64,000 nt of DNA from Polymyxa betae (GCA_003693705.1 RBZT01000375.1:1-64000); one strand, 5' to 3'. Counted from the stretch's first letter, positions 1 through 12,920 are shown. Numbers and translations are program-made. Notes: a model not told the origin generated them from the letters alone.

Positions 1-128
1 GGAGGCCGCTCCTCGCCATTCATAGTAGGGAGACGAGAGAGAAATAGGATTCTATTTATAGATTTCCGTATTCAAGGAGGCCTGATTATCGGTATGAAAA
101 ACACCGCAACCAAAATTCCGTGAAATCA

Positions 129-727
129 CTACCGTTTTCCCCCGCACATAAGGCATATGCCTTATATTCAAGGGTGGATATTTTTTTGCCATTCTCGCCT
201 ACGGTAGTCTATCCCTCGAAGATAAGGTATATGCCCTATATTCAAGGTAACGTAAAGTATGCCTTCTATTCAAGGGTTCTAAATTCCATTGTTGGCGAAA
301 GCCCATGTGCCTAATATTCGAGGTTTTTGACATTTGTTAACATTTTGCAGCGCAGCGCAAGCTCTTTATTCAGATGTATCTGGAAGTGGTGCCGTCAAAA
401 TTTTGTATGGCCCACTTACCTTAATAATAAACTACAACCATGTCTGACACTGCCGGACGTCCCGTCGCGCCGTCTCCTTCAACAGGATTCGCATTATACT
501 TCTATTTCAATCTTTGCTCGGGGTTCTGAACCTCAATTTCAATAAAAAAGAGCGGTACTAACGTTGAAAACTCGATTCATTTTATTAAGCTTCAAAAACC
601 TCGAATAAAGGGACCAGAATCCAATCCCTTGAATAGTGCGCACACCATGCAGTTTTCGAATAGAAGGCTCATGTGCCTTCTACTCAAATACATGGCACTG
701 TGCCTTATGTGCGGGGAAAAACGGTAG
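129..727. mobile_element. MITE-like element with 27-bp terminal inverted repeats
   Basis: Bases 129-155 and 701-727 are inverted copies of each other, matching at 26 of 27 positions. Inside the left arm a shorter motif resembling GCCTTATATTCAAGG recurs with drift at about 159-173, 229-246, 260-275 and 307-322. Inverted versions lie at about 628 and 661-690. The total span is about 600 bp and no transposase frame is visible inside. This pattern fits a non-autonomous DNA transposon or a palindromic repeat. I see no clear target-site duplication. Confidence 0.55.
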
Positions 728-2726
728 GGTTCTCCAAAGAAGATATCAAAAACAGAAAAAACAATAAGAGACTCAACACTGTACAGAGGAAATTACACAA
801 AGAGAATTTTAGAATATCATAACATATAGAAAACTATATTAGTAAATCAATCATAGAGTACCAGCCTATCTAATATCAAATTGTAAAAATATTTGTAAAA
901 TTACAATTTCCGAGTAAATTTCGTGTTTTGGAAAAGTGATAAGAAACGATTTTTTTTATTTTGGATTGTCTGTAAAGGTCTGAGATTGTAAGAACATCTA
1001 CCCATAACCTACTTTAATACAAAATTCAATTTTAGTTATTATGGTAGTTTTGGAAAGAGGTTGGTGGAAACTCGTGGGGTTGTAAGCGGCACTTGTGCCG
1101 CCGTCTAAACCTTGCCTAATCTGGGGGTAGTGGCAAAGTCTGCTGCCTGATTGTATTTCGGTAACAAGGTTTTCTGTGAGGTACTCTAAGTAGAAATGGC
1201 AGGATGAAGTTATTCTTTTCCAGCTTGTTTCCGATGGTTGTTTCATTTCGGTATGTCCAAGATAACCGAGACTGACTCTTGGTGAAATCCAGTTTTACAG
1301 ACACATTATTGAAATCGGCTTCTACTTCACACGTCGCAGGGCTTTCAGCAAAGGTAAACATTATTTCTGGGTGCTGTGTATTCCTTGACATGATTCCTTC
1401 GCAATTTGAAGTGAGCTCGCAACTGATTGTTTCCTCTTTCTGGGTTTGCCAACCGTAGAGTTATGATAAATTCGGTGACTTTCAATTCCAATCTGAGATA
1501 TGCAATTTACCTCGACTAAACTGAATGCCCGAGATGCCCAATCTTTTTACTCCATCCTCAGTCTTCAAGAGGATTGGTCAGCATTGATGAAATTCATCGC
1601 GTGTAATTTGCATATTTCAACATTATTCGTAGAGCCGGGATTTTCTCAGTTCGAAGATCATTCGTAACGTAACTGCTTTGACATCCATCAGCCAGCCCTT
1701 CTAGTTGCTTTATTACCGGGCATTCCCTTGTTGTTCAGTTTATGATTGGGATCGCTCGAACTCGGCATGGTTTTTGATTGAAATTTCAAAATTCTAAAAT
1801 CGGCAATGTTTGATTACTTCGAGATTTCATCATTCGAAGCAGATATTTCGATGTCAAGATTTCCTATTCCGTACTGAATTCGTTTTCGCAAGCGATCTCA
1901 GATATTTGATTCTTGGTTTCATATCATGATCAGATGATGGGATTGACTGACTCGAAATAGAACGTCATATGGAAAATCTGTCTGCGTTTCCATCATCTGA
2001 AACCTTGGTCGATGATTTCGGTATAATTTCAGAAAATCGCCGAAAGGCCGAGTCTGATTCGATTCAGATATTGCTACATTATCGTACACTCCAAGAATTG
2101 TGAGATTCAGCAACTTCGCTCAAGCCAACGACGAGGCTGGTTTCCACATTGATATTAGTTACCAAACTGTATTGCAGAAATTGCGATCACAACTTAAGAA
2201 ATCGAAAAAGAGAAAGCGAGCTGTTGACGAGAAGGGTACTGAGCGGCGACATCGGGTTGGTGATGCTGTTTGGTTCTTCACAATAGAAGTTGATAGTGCT
2301 TTCTTAGCTGGCATTACAAGCAGTTACAATATTACAGGATTGGTTCAATGACCATTTAGATCACCCTTATCCAACTGATACAGAAAAAGTATGCAAACTG
2401 CAATCATGAAGCTATGCAGACTGATGATTCTGTAGGAAGAGCTATGCCAGACAGCTGATATCACTTTGAAGCAGCTTGTGAATTGTAACATTTTAAATTC
2501 TAACTCGAAGCCTTGGTTTTAGATTTGCTCTTAGGGTTTACGAACACTCGTAAAAGGATTTGGCCAAGGTATAAGCAAGCCCGACAAACTGAGTAAGCAA
2601 ATATGCCTCACACTGTGAGTCCATAACTTATAAATACGATTGACCTTGTTAATTTTTTATACAAAATGCTGCTGCGATAACGTCAGACGATATGGCGCAT
2701 GTATTTGTTGATATAGAAATAAAGCA
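728..2726. other. 2-kb region without a confident gene
   Basis: No recognisable protein family was found. A minus-strand frame at about 1200-1391 (containing CEVEADFNNVSVKLDF) has coding-like composition and may be an exon of an unassigned gene running toward 1000. A plus-strand frame at 2100-2351 carries a Lys/Arg-rich stretch but no family signature. A telomere-like TTAGGGTTTA occurs near 2531-2541. Confidence 0.4.
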
Positions 2727-5188
2727 TCAAAAGTCGGCGAATGGATCGTTTTCGAGAATGACGTCAGCTGGGACTTCGGTTGAATCCGGGAAATGATCGA
2801 AATTCCGGGTGTCGTCTTCGCCTCGAACTTTGGGGATAAACGGCGTCAGCATTCGGCGATTGTAAAGTTTCGTCCAGTTGATATTGGCGAACCATTTGTG
2901 GCGCTTGATATCTTCCACGCCGTTCTTCAGATTACCAAGACGGTTCGTAATATCAGGCGTCAGAAGTCGGGCAATCAGATCCTGGGCAATCCATTCATAT
3001 TGATAGCTACGTCTTCATGCTGAACAGACCTTAGCATGACGATTAAAATGAGCTGGATATTCGATGCGGCCAGCAAGAATCTTTTGATAGATTCCCATCG
3101 GATCATCGTCGACGAAGGGTGGTGCTCCAGCCAGCATTTCGTAAATCAAGATACCCAGCGCCCACCAGTCTACAGGCTTGCCATGCCCTTTGTTCAGAAG
3201 AATTTCAGGTGCAATATATTCGGGCGTTCCACACAATGTCCATGTTCGGAATTCGACCTAATAACGATTTAACGCATCTTGGAAGGGTCAAATTTCCAAA
3301 TAACCTTCTTGGCGAATCCGAAATCGGTCATCTTGATGTTGCCTTTGGAATCGAGCAGAAGGTTTTCAGGTTTCAGGTCCCTGTATACTATATCCTTCGA
3401 ATGTAAATATTGGAAAGTCAATACAATTTGTGCAGCGTAGAAGCATGCCGAATCGTTATTGAATCGTCCAGCACGTCGCAGATGGGTGAAGAACTCTCCA
3501 CCAACGACGTATTCCATAGCCAGGTATAGATATTTTTTATCCTAAGAATTATCAATACGTTATGATAACATTTAGCGATTCCATACCTGAAATGAGGCAA
3601 ACATGTTGACAATGAAGGGATGGTTAATCGCCTGCAGAATGGTCTTTTCCGACATAATATGATCGACCTGTTTCAAGCGCAGAATTTCTGCCTTCTTCAG
3701 CACTTTGATGGCATAGTATTTCCCGCTGGGAACGTGTTTCGAGAAACGAACTCGGCCAAATGAGCCGGTACCGAGCGTCTCGCGAAGTTCAAAGTCTGAG
3801 AGTTTCCAAACATTCTGCAGGGCGTTCAAGCCTTGTACAGACCCGGGTGCTCCAATTGCCTTCTTAAATTCTGAAACAGAAAATCACTCCCGATTGAACG
3901 AGAATCGTTTGGAAGTGATTCGCTTACCAACAGTGAACAAATCGTCCATACGCCGGAGCCCATTACGACCACCAAACATTGACATCGAATGTCCTAATAC
4001 AATACAAGCGCTGTGATAAGCACGAGCTGAAGGCATCGTCGTGGTCGTAATCAAGCGTGCCCATGTCTAACAACAAAATTTCAATGATTTGAGTGGTGCC
4101 TTGACTTTCAGGTTTACCTTTGAAACTGTATCTAATATGCTAAGGTCATTGAAGCACCACGTTCCGTTCCAGCCTCCAAATATGATCATTCGCTTATCAA
4201 AAGCGACAGCGGAATGGCCCCATCGTCCAGCTGGCGAGATACCAAGAAGCTGTGGCTGATACCATTGATGTGTAGTGATATCATAGTAATGGACATCGTT
4301 GAAATATCCATTGTGGCTTTTGCCGCCGAATATATACAAACGCTGGTCGACGGCGACCGCCGAATGATGATTGCGAGGTGTTGGCGACTTGGGCGGATTC
4401 AGCAACGTCCAAGTGAATGTCGTTAAATCCAGGGCGTACAGGTCGTTGAGGAATTCACAATCGGCAGATTGTCCACCAAATACATAGGCGACATTATCAA
4501 TCTGGGTCTGATTCTCTCTAAGAAAGTTCCTTTCAGGTTTGAGAAAGTTGTGACACTTACAAGAGTGTGTCGTTCTCGGGGTGTTGGGGCCTTCCCATTT
4601 GTTGGAATTTGACGCCAACAGCCATTGTCGAGATTCAGCTCGAAAATATCGCTCGACAGCTTGCCGTATTCGTTCCCGCCTGATAATCTCTCAAAAACGC
4701 TTTCCAGTAGATACGCAAACACAAAATGCTTCGAGTATTTTGATGTCGGAAGATGCTCGCCTTACCGAAAACAAACATTAAATGGTCTTTTATGAACAAG
4801 GCGTGATTCTCTCGAGCTGGTGGAACGAACCCGCCCGAAATCGTCATCTCTTTCCAAGGCGATTCCGAACCATAATCGAGGACCCAGACGTCATCCAGGA
4901 CGCTGGATGTGCCTCGTCCACCATAGACGACAATGGTGGAACCACGAGCCGCCTGGCGGTGAGAGTTCCGTAATGGCGGTGCTGCACCCCGCGTCCTTTC
5001 CTCGATCCATTCGACCATGGTGCAGATGAGCCCGTTGTGCTGGCGATAAAGGGCCTGAGACAGGATGTAGCCCTACAGCTGGATCGAGTGCTGCCCGGTA
5101 GGCATTGTTCGGGCCAACATCCTTCACAATGGCTTTTTACCAAGCTTTTTCCAATCGATTCGGGTACCAATCCGGCTGGCGGATTCAT
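2727..5188 (-). CDS. Kelch propeller fused to a PKA catalytic subunit (AGC kinase)
   Basis: Nine exons give one 668-aa frame: complement of 2727-2981, 3030-3257, 3305-3541, 3587-3870, 3928-4066, 4118-4507, 4561-4679, 4766-5072, 5141-5188. The summed length is 2007 nt, a multiple of 3. Residues about 50-335 hold six kelch motifs (IVVYGG, MFVFGG, AYVFGG, LYIFGG, MIIFGG, MSMFGG), enough for a six-bladed propeller. A 26-residue linker leads into a complete PKA-type kinase at about 361-668. It has the glycine loop GTGSFGRV, catalytic lysine in [26 protein letters not shown], activation loop [11 protein letters not shown] with the Thr197 equivalent, and a C-terminal FADF tail like PKA's FTEF. The kinase part alone matches ordinary PKA-C in length (about 350 aa). 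The junction exon 3928-4066 encodes the sixth blade and splices in phase to the exon starting EFKKAIG. The propeller probably sets substrates or location; this is inferred. An internal start at 3985 could also give a kinase-only product. Confidence 0.9.
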
Positions 5189-5855
5189 TCCTCAAAGTGG
5201 ATAAAGAAGCGGATTGCGATAAACTGAGGATTTTGCTGGAAAACTAAATTGATAAATAAGTCATGATAATTTATATAGGAAATCGAAAATCAGTGGACAG
5301 GAATGGATTCGTTGGTAGAATAATCAATGATTAGATTGTTAGAGATGGAAGGGTAATTGGTATTTTAAAAGATTCGACAACAACGTGCATTGATAATTTA
5401 ATTCCTGAAATTTGGTGAAGAAGCGTGCTGATACAGAATCTATTCTGCAAAAACCGGCTCCCCGAAAGTCCAGGATTCCAAGCAAAGAACCCTAACCCTC
5501 AAACTAGGTGAAACCGAGGCATCAACTGACAATGGCATATGTTTGAAACCAGCAAAATTGCTAGAAACCTTGCATTTCCCGGTTTAGATGATATGCACGA
5601 GAAATCAACAGCTTGGACTATCAATTACAGAATAAAGGCGCGGATCTGCTTTCATATCGACACCGATTGTTATCAATATGCTACAGAAACTGGATCATTG
5701 AGATTTCGAAGAGTAATACACAAGGTAGTAACATTAGCTGATAGTGAGACGATGTTAAAAAGAGAATGCGACACCCCCAGTTGTATCCCCTTCATTTACC
5801 CATTAGAGCATGCAATCGTCAGACAGACGTTGGTAAACCTCCTTGTCTTCATTAG
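5189..5855. promoter_or_regulatory. Intergenic region between divergent kinase genes
   Basis: About 670 bp separate the start of the minus-strand kelch-PKA gene from the start of the plus-strand Cdc7/SepA-like gene, so it must hold both promoters. A short telomere-like CCCTAACCCT lies near 5490-5499. An open plus-strand frame at 5539-5931 overlaps the first exon of the next gene in another frame and has no family signature. I regard it as chance. Confidence 0.4.
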
Positions 5856-8800
5856 ATGGTCAGCGCCGGCAACAATCCCAAGAATGTCCAGGAGCAGCAG
5901 CAGACCGAAACCAACCTCGGCCCATACGTAAGGCGTCCGCTGCTCCTCTTTGGAAGATGTTAACCTCCATGGATAGCATCTGGGAGAATGCATAGGAAAA
6001 GGGGCTTTCGGTTCCGTTTATCGTGGTCTGCATATGCAAACTGGAGTCACCGTGGCGATTAAAACAGTCAAACTCGATTCCATTCCAAAAGATGAATTAT
6101 CTGCAATAGAGGTAATCAATCTCCTTCTCGAACTATATCGGTAATTTCATGCGTATTTTTTTAGATGGAAATTCAGCTGTTGAAAAAGCTCAAACATCCA
6201 AATATCGTCAAATATATTGATACGATCAGATCGGAGACCGCTCTGAATATCGTCATTGAGTATGTCGAGAACGGATCACTGGCCAGTCTCGTCAAGAAAT
6301 TCGGCGGTGGATTTCCAGAAACGCTCGTTGCCATCTATATCTCGCAAGTTCTGAAAGGTCTCGACTATTTGCACTCCCAAGGTGTAATTCATCGGTTGGT
6401 AATACAATCGATATTGCTGGCTTATAATTGAACACCTCCAGGGATATTAAAGGTGCCAACATTCTTGCGACCAAAGAAGGACTGATTAAGCTTGCCGATT
6501 TCGGCGTTGCTACTAAGATTAACGATTCCCGAAAATCTGATTCGGTTGTCGGAACGGTTAGCTTAGCTTACATGAAAATTGGTTGTTTTTGCTTATTATG
6601 CTTAGCCATATTGGATGGCCCCTGAAATTATTGAAATGTCTGGCTCCCAGAGTACATCATGTGATATCTGGTTCTTGAGCATTCATTGTGAAGTGATTGG
6701 TTTTTTATTGTCTTGAAGGAGTGTTGGATGTACCGTTATTGAGTTGTTAACCGGTTCGCCACCTTATTTTGATCTTCAACCAATGCCTGCCTTATTTCGA
6801 ATAGTTCAAGATGAGCACCCTCCTTTGCCAGCAGGTTGCATGTTTGATTAGCACCAGTTATTGCATGGCTTCTTATAGACAACACAGGAACATCTCCAGC
6901 TTTGGAGGACTTTTTGCTGTTATGTTTTCAGAAAGACCCAAGCATGCGAAGCAAAGCCGAAGATCTGTTGAAGCACCCATGGCTCAGGTTTGAGCGCTTT
7001 TCAATTAGACCCATTTGTGACAAAATGGCACGATTTAGGAGTCCACAACATTCCGAAATCATGAACGATGGGCAGATTTCTCGAGAAGACTCGAATGAAG
7101 TCGATGAAGTGGTTCAACAAACAATCCGACTATTCCAAGGAGATCTTCGCAAGCAAATGGAAGACGAGCAAACCAGGCAACAATCGGTAACCCTTTCAGT
7201 CAGTCCAAAAGCAAAAAGGCCGAATGAGCTGGATTTTAGGAAGACAGCAACGATGATTTTAGTTCAGAAGACTCCAATGATGAACCAGCTGAGGACTGGG
7301 ATGCAGGTAAAATATCCGGTGTCGTCATCAGCAATTTCCGATTTTCGCTCGTTAGAATTAGCATCGGAAGCAGCTGAAATCGAGGCCACCCCAACCGTTC
7401 GCATAAAGTCAGGCTTCATTCCACCTCAAATGGCACAAACCATGATGGCGAAACAGGTAAACTGAATGTTTCTGCTCACTGATAAGTTCTTCATTATGTG
7501 AAGGTCCTGTCGAAGTTGGTTGATGACGGCCAAGAAATTGATGATGGCTTTAGCGACATGTCCTCTACAGGTTTATAGGATCACTGTCGATGAGCTTTCA
7601 ATAAGTTCTTTTTTCAGGCGCTGATGTCACTATTGGCGCAACCGGTGCACAAATCCTTGATGGATGGGTCGAGACCGATGACGATGACGATTTCCTCGCA
7701 ACTAACAGGAATAGCAATCAAAACTCGGTTGATGAAGACAGCGATGTTCTTGATATCGATTTAGAAATTGTCGAGAAACGACGCAATCGTAGAGGAGATT
7801 CCATGTCGTCTAGTGTTATTGATTAACCTTGTATCAGGTGTTTGGGATGCCAATGCTGAAGATACTCAGGATGCCTTCGCTGGGTTTGACGAGGTCGATC
7901 TCGTGGGAGATCAGGACGCGAAGCTTACCGAGGAAGTTCGTAATCTTCTACAGAGCCTGATTTCTGGCATTTCCTTAAAAACGACAAATGTTGTGTTATT
8001 GAATTCTCAGTTTCTGATCGTCTTATACTTTCTCTAGGTCTCGTCACTGATCGGCATCATCGAGTCATTACAATCAGTTTTCGAAAAACATCCAAATCAA
8101 ATCGATTCTTTAGTTGTATCGCAAGGAGTGATTCCCCTACTGGAGATCATCGATGTCACTGAAGTACTCCATTTAAGGCTGCTTGTTTCTGTTTTAAGTC
8201 TCAATTTCAGGTTATATCCGGCAAATCGCGCCTAGTTCCTGAACGGGTGACCCTGCTCCGAGGTTTACTTGAACTGGTGTTGCAAATCATGGAAGAAAGT
8301 CCACGGGTTCAGCAATCGCTGTGCTTAGTCGGCATCATCCCCATCATTGTTCAACTGATTGATCGCAGGGTTTGCGTACTTTCCATCCGCGAAAATTGCT
8401 GAACAGTTTTTAGGTTCCACGTGCTCTTAGATTGCAATCATCGCATTACGTTAGGTTGTTTTGTTCACCGACGCAAACAAAACAGGATGATAAGGTATCG
8501 AAAGAATGCATTTTTTTAAGCATCATATATATTTGGTCATAGAAAACAACTACTGTCTCGAACATGACCAGGCAAATCTTCATTGCATGTGGTGGCATCC
8601 ATTCACTTGTCTCCTTGGTTACTCTAAATACTGAAATGGATGAAAATTCAACAATATCGGAGCAGCTGGAGCTTGTGATGACAGGACTCGATTGCATTCA
8701 AATGGTCTTTGATACACCCACTAATCCCAAAAACGATTTCTGCAGGTAACGTAATTCCAAACTCTTTTTTAAAAATTGATCGATTATTAGGCTGTTCTGT

Positions 8801-10259
8801 AAAGCTGGCTTACTGAAACCGCTTCTGGAGACGCTGTACAAAATTGCAACGATTTCCCCACCAGTCCCAAACCATCCCGAAGTGATCCAAAGAATACTGA
8901 ATGGTACCGCTCACTTGTGTTTCCAAGGGCAAATGTTAAGATTAAGCAGTTGTTCTCATCTTCGGTGAGCGTGGAGATGGCGTTGTTAAGGGTTATCTTG
9001 CTAAAAGAAATGTGCTGGAAATTATGCTCAAATTGCTTGATATTGTTCCTGAATCCTCCGTTATTGTGATCTTGAAAATCATTCGACATATGACAATGGA
9101 AGTTGGTGGATGTACAGCCTTTTATCGACTTGTTCCTCAGCCTTTCTTAGGTTCAGGTTCGTGACGAGCTTGAAGCATGCGGTGCTATTCCAAAACTGAT
9201 TCAATTTTTAAACACTCCAATAATCAGCTTTACTAATCAAATACTTCCAGCAATGTATTATCTATTCAGGATCAAAGCGAGCCGGCAAGAACAGGTCATC
9301 GGGGATCCGGATAGCTTGATTTGCTTTTAAAATGATATTATAGATGGCTCTTTGTGGCATTATACCTCTTTTGCAAAGGAACATTGCTGGAGACTCACAC
9401 CTCAAGCAATTCGCTCTTCCCATGATTTGCAAGTTTGCTCACACAAGTCCACGAGTCAGGCAAGAGTTAAAGAAGTATGCAGGCAAGTCAAACGGCTCTT
9501 AAAAGGCAATACACTGAATTTGTGTTCTAGGAATTCAGTTCTATTTAACATTATTGACGCAACCTTACTGGCAGATGCAGGTGAAGAATGTGCTTGGTCA
9601 TTATCACGACATCTAATGCCTGAAATTGGCAGGCCATTGATGCTATTTCAGTGTGGTTGGCTGACGAGAGTCGTCGCGTAGAAATGGTGCTGAAACAAAA
9701 TCACAATATCCACAAGCTCATACAGGTGCTTTTCCAATAGCTCATGCCTATCGCTGACAAAATTTATAGCTTTTTATTGAATCGGATGAAAACGTAATTG
9801 GAAACATCCTGAGATCATTATCGAAAATTATCGCTCTGAGTCCAACAGTTAATAGCGCTTTAGGACAGGTGAGATGTCCTAACAAATGGTTCCGAATGCC
9901 AACATTAAATGATTTTAACAGTCTGGAACATTCCTCGAGCAGATTGTTTATAGATTGGCTACCAGTAAGCCTATCATACAAAAACCGTTGCTGATGATGG
10001 TTCGGCTTTTATTTGAAAGGTACACTCCCGTTGAAGGTAATTGCAGGTGTTATTTCTCTGCATATCAATTCATGCTGGTTCTTTAGATCCTTCGTATGGT
10101 AGGCGGACTGTCAGGAGCAAAGATTTTCCCAATCCGATGGGATCAAAACAGGGTCTCGAAAAGATTTTAAGACAATTGGCTAAAGAGGACGGCGCTGTGC
10201 TCGTACAAGATTTAGCATTGAACCTAATCAAAGACTTTTATGGTGACATAGAGAAATAA
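5856..10259 (+). CDS. Cdc7/SepA/MAP3K-epsilon-type Ser/Thr kinase with armadillo-like tail
   Basis: The start at 5856 gives a short acidic N-terminus, then kinase exons 5856-5927, 5977-6111, 6165-6394, 6442-6556, 6606-6670, 6719-6834 and 6888 onward. Kinase signatures are [38 protein letters not shown] and [12 protein letters not shown], the STE11/MAP3K style of fission-yeast Cdc7, Dictyostelium SepA and plant MAP3K-epsilon. Those proteins drive the septation initiation/cytokinesis pathway downstream of a small GTPase. After the kinase come an acidic Ser/Asp-rich linker (about 7100-7800) and helical segments to 10259, for example [13 protein letters not shown] and [14 protein letters not shown], which look like armadillo repeats as in MAP3K-epsilon and SepA. 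The gene ends at TAA 10257-10259. Many more introns of about 50 nt interrupt the tail. I did not fix every join after 7460. Confidence 0.85.
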
Positions 10260-10373
10260 GTATTTATGTGTATTTTCTGTCGATTATCGGCTGTCGGCAA
10301 AGAACTGGTTTACAACCGGTTAAACTAATTCAGGATTCAGATTGATATGTTTATGAGAATTACACCAATCTTA

Positions 10374-12920
10374 CTAACGTTTTCTTCGGTGCTTTTTTAT
10401 TTCTAACTGAATAATGTTCACCGTTCTGAGGAGATTCTGGAGAATAGTGTCGTCAGCATATTGTTGTACTCCAAGTTCCTTCATGATTTCCCCAAAATCA
10501 TCTTCACTGTAAGGCTTACATAATGCTGTTGATAAAGTATTCATTATTTCTTGCTCGTCCGTGTTACGCTCATAAACGAATTTCTTATGATGGTCAGTAG
10601 AAACTGTAGAATTTTCGCAGTGCTGTTGTATATCTGTGATCTCATGCTTTTTGCTGGGACGGTTCGGATATGAGGGAATCCACTTAATCAGCTCCTCGGA
10701 TTGGAAATGACACTCCACATTTCCCTGCGTTTTGCTCGAATTGTCGCGACCAAAACTATCCACCTGATTCATTTCTTCAGATTGGTGATAATTTTCATTT
10801 CCCTCGGGATTTGACAATTCAGCAGCTGAGCAAGTATTTAGCCTCTCATAACCAATGACAGGCAATGTATCAATGGTGGCGGTGGTCAAATCTGAATTCA
10901 GGTTGTCTTCAGATTCCTGAGGTCCATTACTTCGCAATGGAATGTTAAACATTGAGGACGATACCCCAAAGAGATCGTCAGGTGAACGAAACAGCAAATC
11001 CACGGTCTATACGAATAATTAGATTCAGAGCAACAGAAACGCGGTTGAAGTTGTTACCTGGTTAATGTCGTCCCCAACACGATTGAATGTAGTATTCAGA
11101 TGCTCAGCTTCCGAAGCATCGACAGTATCCGTATTCGTTGTTGCCTCCTGCAGCCCCTGCTGATCGGTTTGGCATTCAGCATCGCGTGATTCCATCTGCG
11201 TTGTTATCACACAAGTCATGCCATGTTCAGTTTGAATCTCTTCGGAAATGGTGTGATGATCAGTTTGAACTTTTGAAATCCGATGATGTTGAATCAATTC
11301 ATCTGTAGCCTTACTATTAATTAAAGACCCGTTTTCAGACATACAAGAAATGCCAAAGGATGCAAAGCCTGGCTCGTTTGCTGTTATCGAAGATGTTCGT
11401 TGCACGAATGGGGAACATGTTTCTGGAATGTTGAATAAATCGCTCTCATTAGACATGCACTTGCTATTGAACGAAGTCGGAGTCGGCCTTTGTGAATCGG
11501 ATAATCCTCGCTGAATCCTCCATTGTTCAAGCAGATCTTCCACTTCATCGTCTTCGACCTCGTCGTTCCCCAAAAGTTGAGCGAATTCCATTAGCTTTTC
11601 ACTTGCCCACTCCCTGTCAGATGAAGGCGGTCTGACACCAACAGTGCCCTCCGGTGATAGTCCCAGATGAGTTGCAGAAACCCATTGTTTAACGGGTATG
11701 ATATTCTCTGCAGAATAAGGGTTTCGTGGACTGGAATGAAGCTGATCTCCAATCAGAGGGTAAACGTTTTCTGGTTCTGGTGTTAAAGAATGCACAAGTT
11801 TGTTGGCGTTGGGTTCAGTCTTATGTATGACTGTCGGAGGGAAACGATCTGGACTTGTGGACATTTCTTTGCGCTCCTTCTGTGGAGCCTTGGAAATTAT
11901 TGAGCTGAAAATCTCGCTTAATGAATGGCCGTTTTCTTGAACTGCAAACTCCTTATTAGCAGCAACATTTTCAGCAATCAATGGGGTTTCTGCAAGCTCG
12001 GAGCTCTGGCCCTCGACGTTCTTCGAATTAAAGCTAACGTAGTCTTGAGGATTGCTTGACGTCGCATTTATAGACTCTGACGAGCATTTTCCACCAATTT
12101 CCTCTATTGTTGAGCTATCCACATTCAGGATCTTTGTATTGGCGTCATTGTTTTGCGGTTGTTCGTTTTCGTCATGATAATTAACATTCCGCTGAGCATC
12201 ATTACTGCTCAGCACGCTCTGATGATCGCCTGTCACGATATCAAAATTAGAGTCATGTTTTAGAGCCGTTTACTTTCAATCTTAGGGCAAATCCACCAGA
12301 ACGGTTGACTGTTAGATATCGATTTCCTACGGTCGTTTCGGCTTGTAGGAGGTGCTTTTCTGAACCGATCAATCAGTGTAGCAATCGACGATGAATGCCC
12401 TAGCAGTTAATTCGGCAGAGTATTCCCACACCAATAAAGTCATTACCTTCCTGATGGATTTCTGATGGAGCATCTTTGCTTAGTTGGCCATGAGTTAGTC
12501 CTAGTCCAGACTTCGTTTGTGACGAACTGGCCTGTCTTATATTGTAATGGGGCATGAGATTTGACGCTCTCGCATGATGATTAGCGCGATGGCTGTGATG
12601 ATTAGAAGTTTTAGTCGGTCTGTTATGCAGAATGGCCTTAGCTGCTACAACCATAGGGCACACATCAGTCCAATACTATTTATCAAAAGGACGGGAGTGA
12701 CCTCCACTTGTTAACCAAAGTAACGTGACATATATCTACCTGGATCCATTCTATGTACCAGAAATTGAATATTACAAAGTAAAAGACACAGTAATTTAAG
12801 ATATCCAGCGTTCTCAACTACCGGAATTTCAAATAAATGGCCCCGATCAATCAACACTGAAATGACACCCTTTGATGTTAATTTCATCGCCTTGTGCCGA
12901 GTGATGAGTCGTCGATGCAA
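10374..12920 (-). CDS. Low-complexity acidic protein with repeated QT(D/E) motifs
   Basis: I do not recognise the family. Exons at 11052-12236 and 10374-11003 join through an intron of about 50 nt (DDINQ to TVDLLF). The protein is Ser/Asn/Glu/Gln-rich and mostly disordered by composition. It ends in a basic helix (LEIKKHRRKR). Between about 11140 and 11300 four short motifs (VQTD, IQTE, CQTD, TNTD) recur every roughly 15-30 residues, resembling dynein light chain LC8 recognition sites. Upstream frames at 12400-12663 and 12711-12920 probably supply the 5' exons; MHRRLITRHKAMKL at 12920 is a candidate start. It lies directly downstream of the myosin gene on the same strand but is a separate unit, because the myosin ends with its own stop at 13073. 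Confidence 0.5.

Noticed and set aside
4844-5188. Alternative frames over the kelch gene's first exons
   Set aside because: Only the frame spliced at 5141/5072 continues into the kelch repeats; the others lack homology.
5539-5931. 130-codon plus-strand open frame
   Set aside because: It overlaps the first exon of the Cdc7-like kinase in a different frame and shows no conserved motif.
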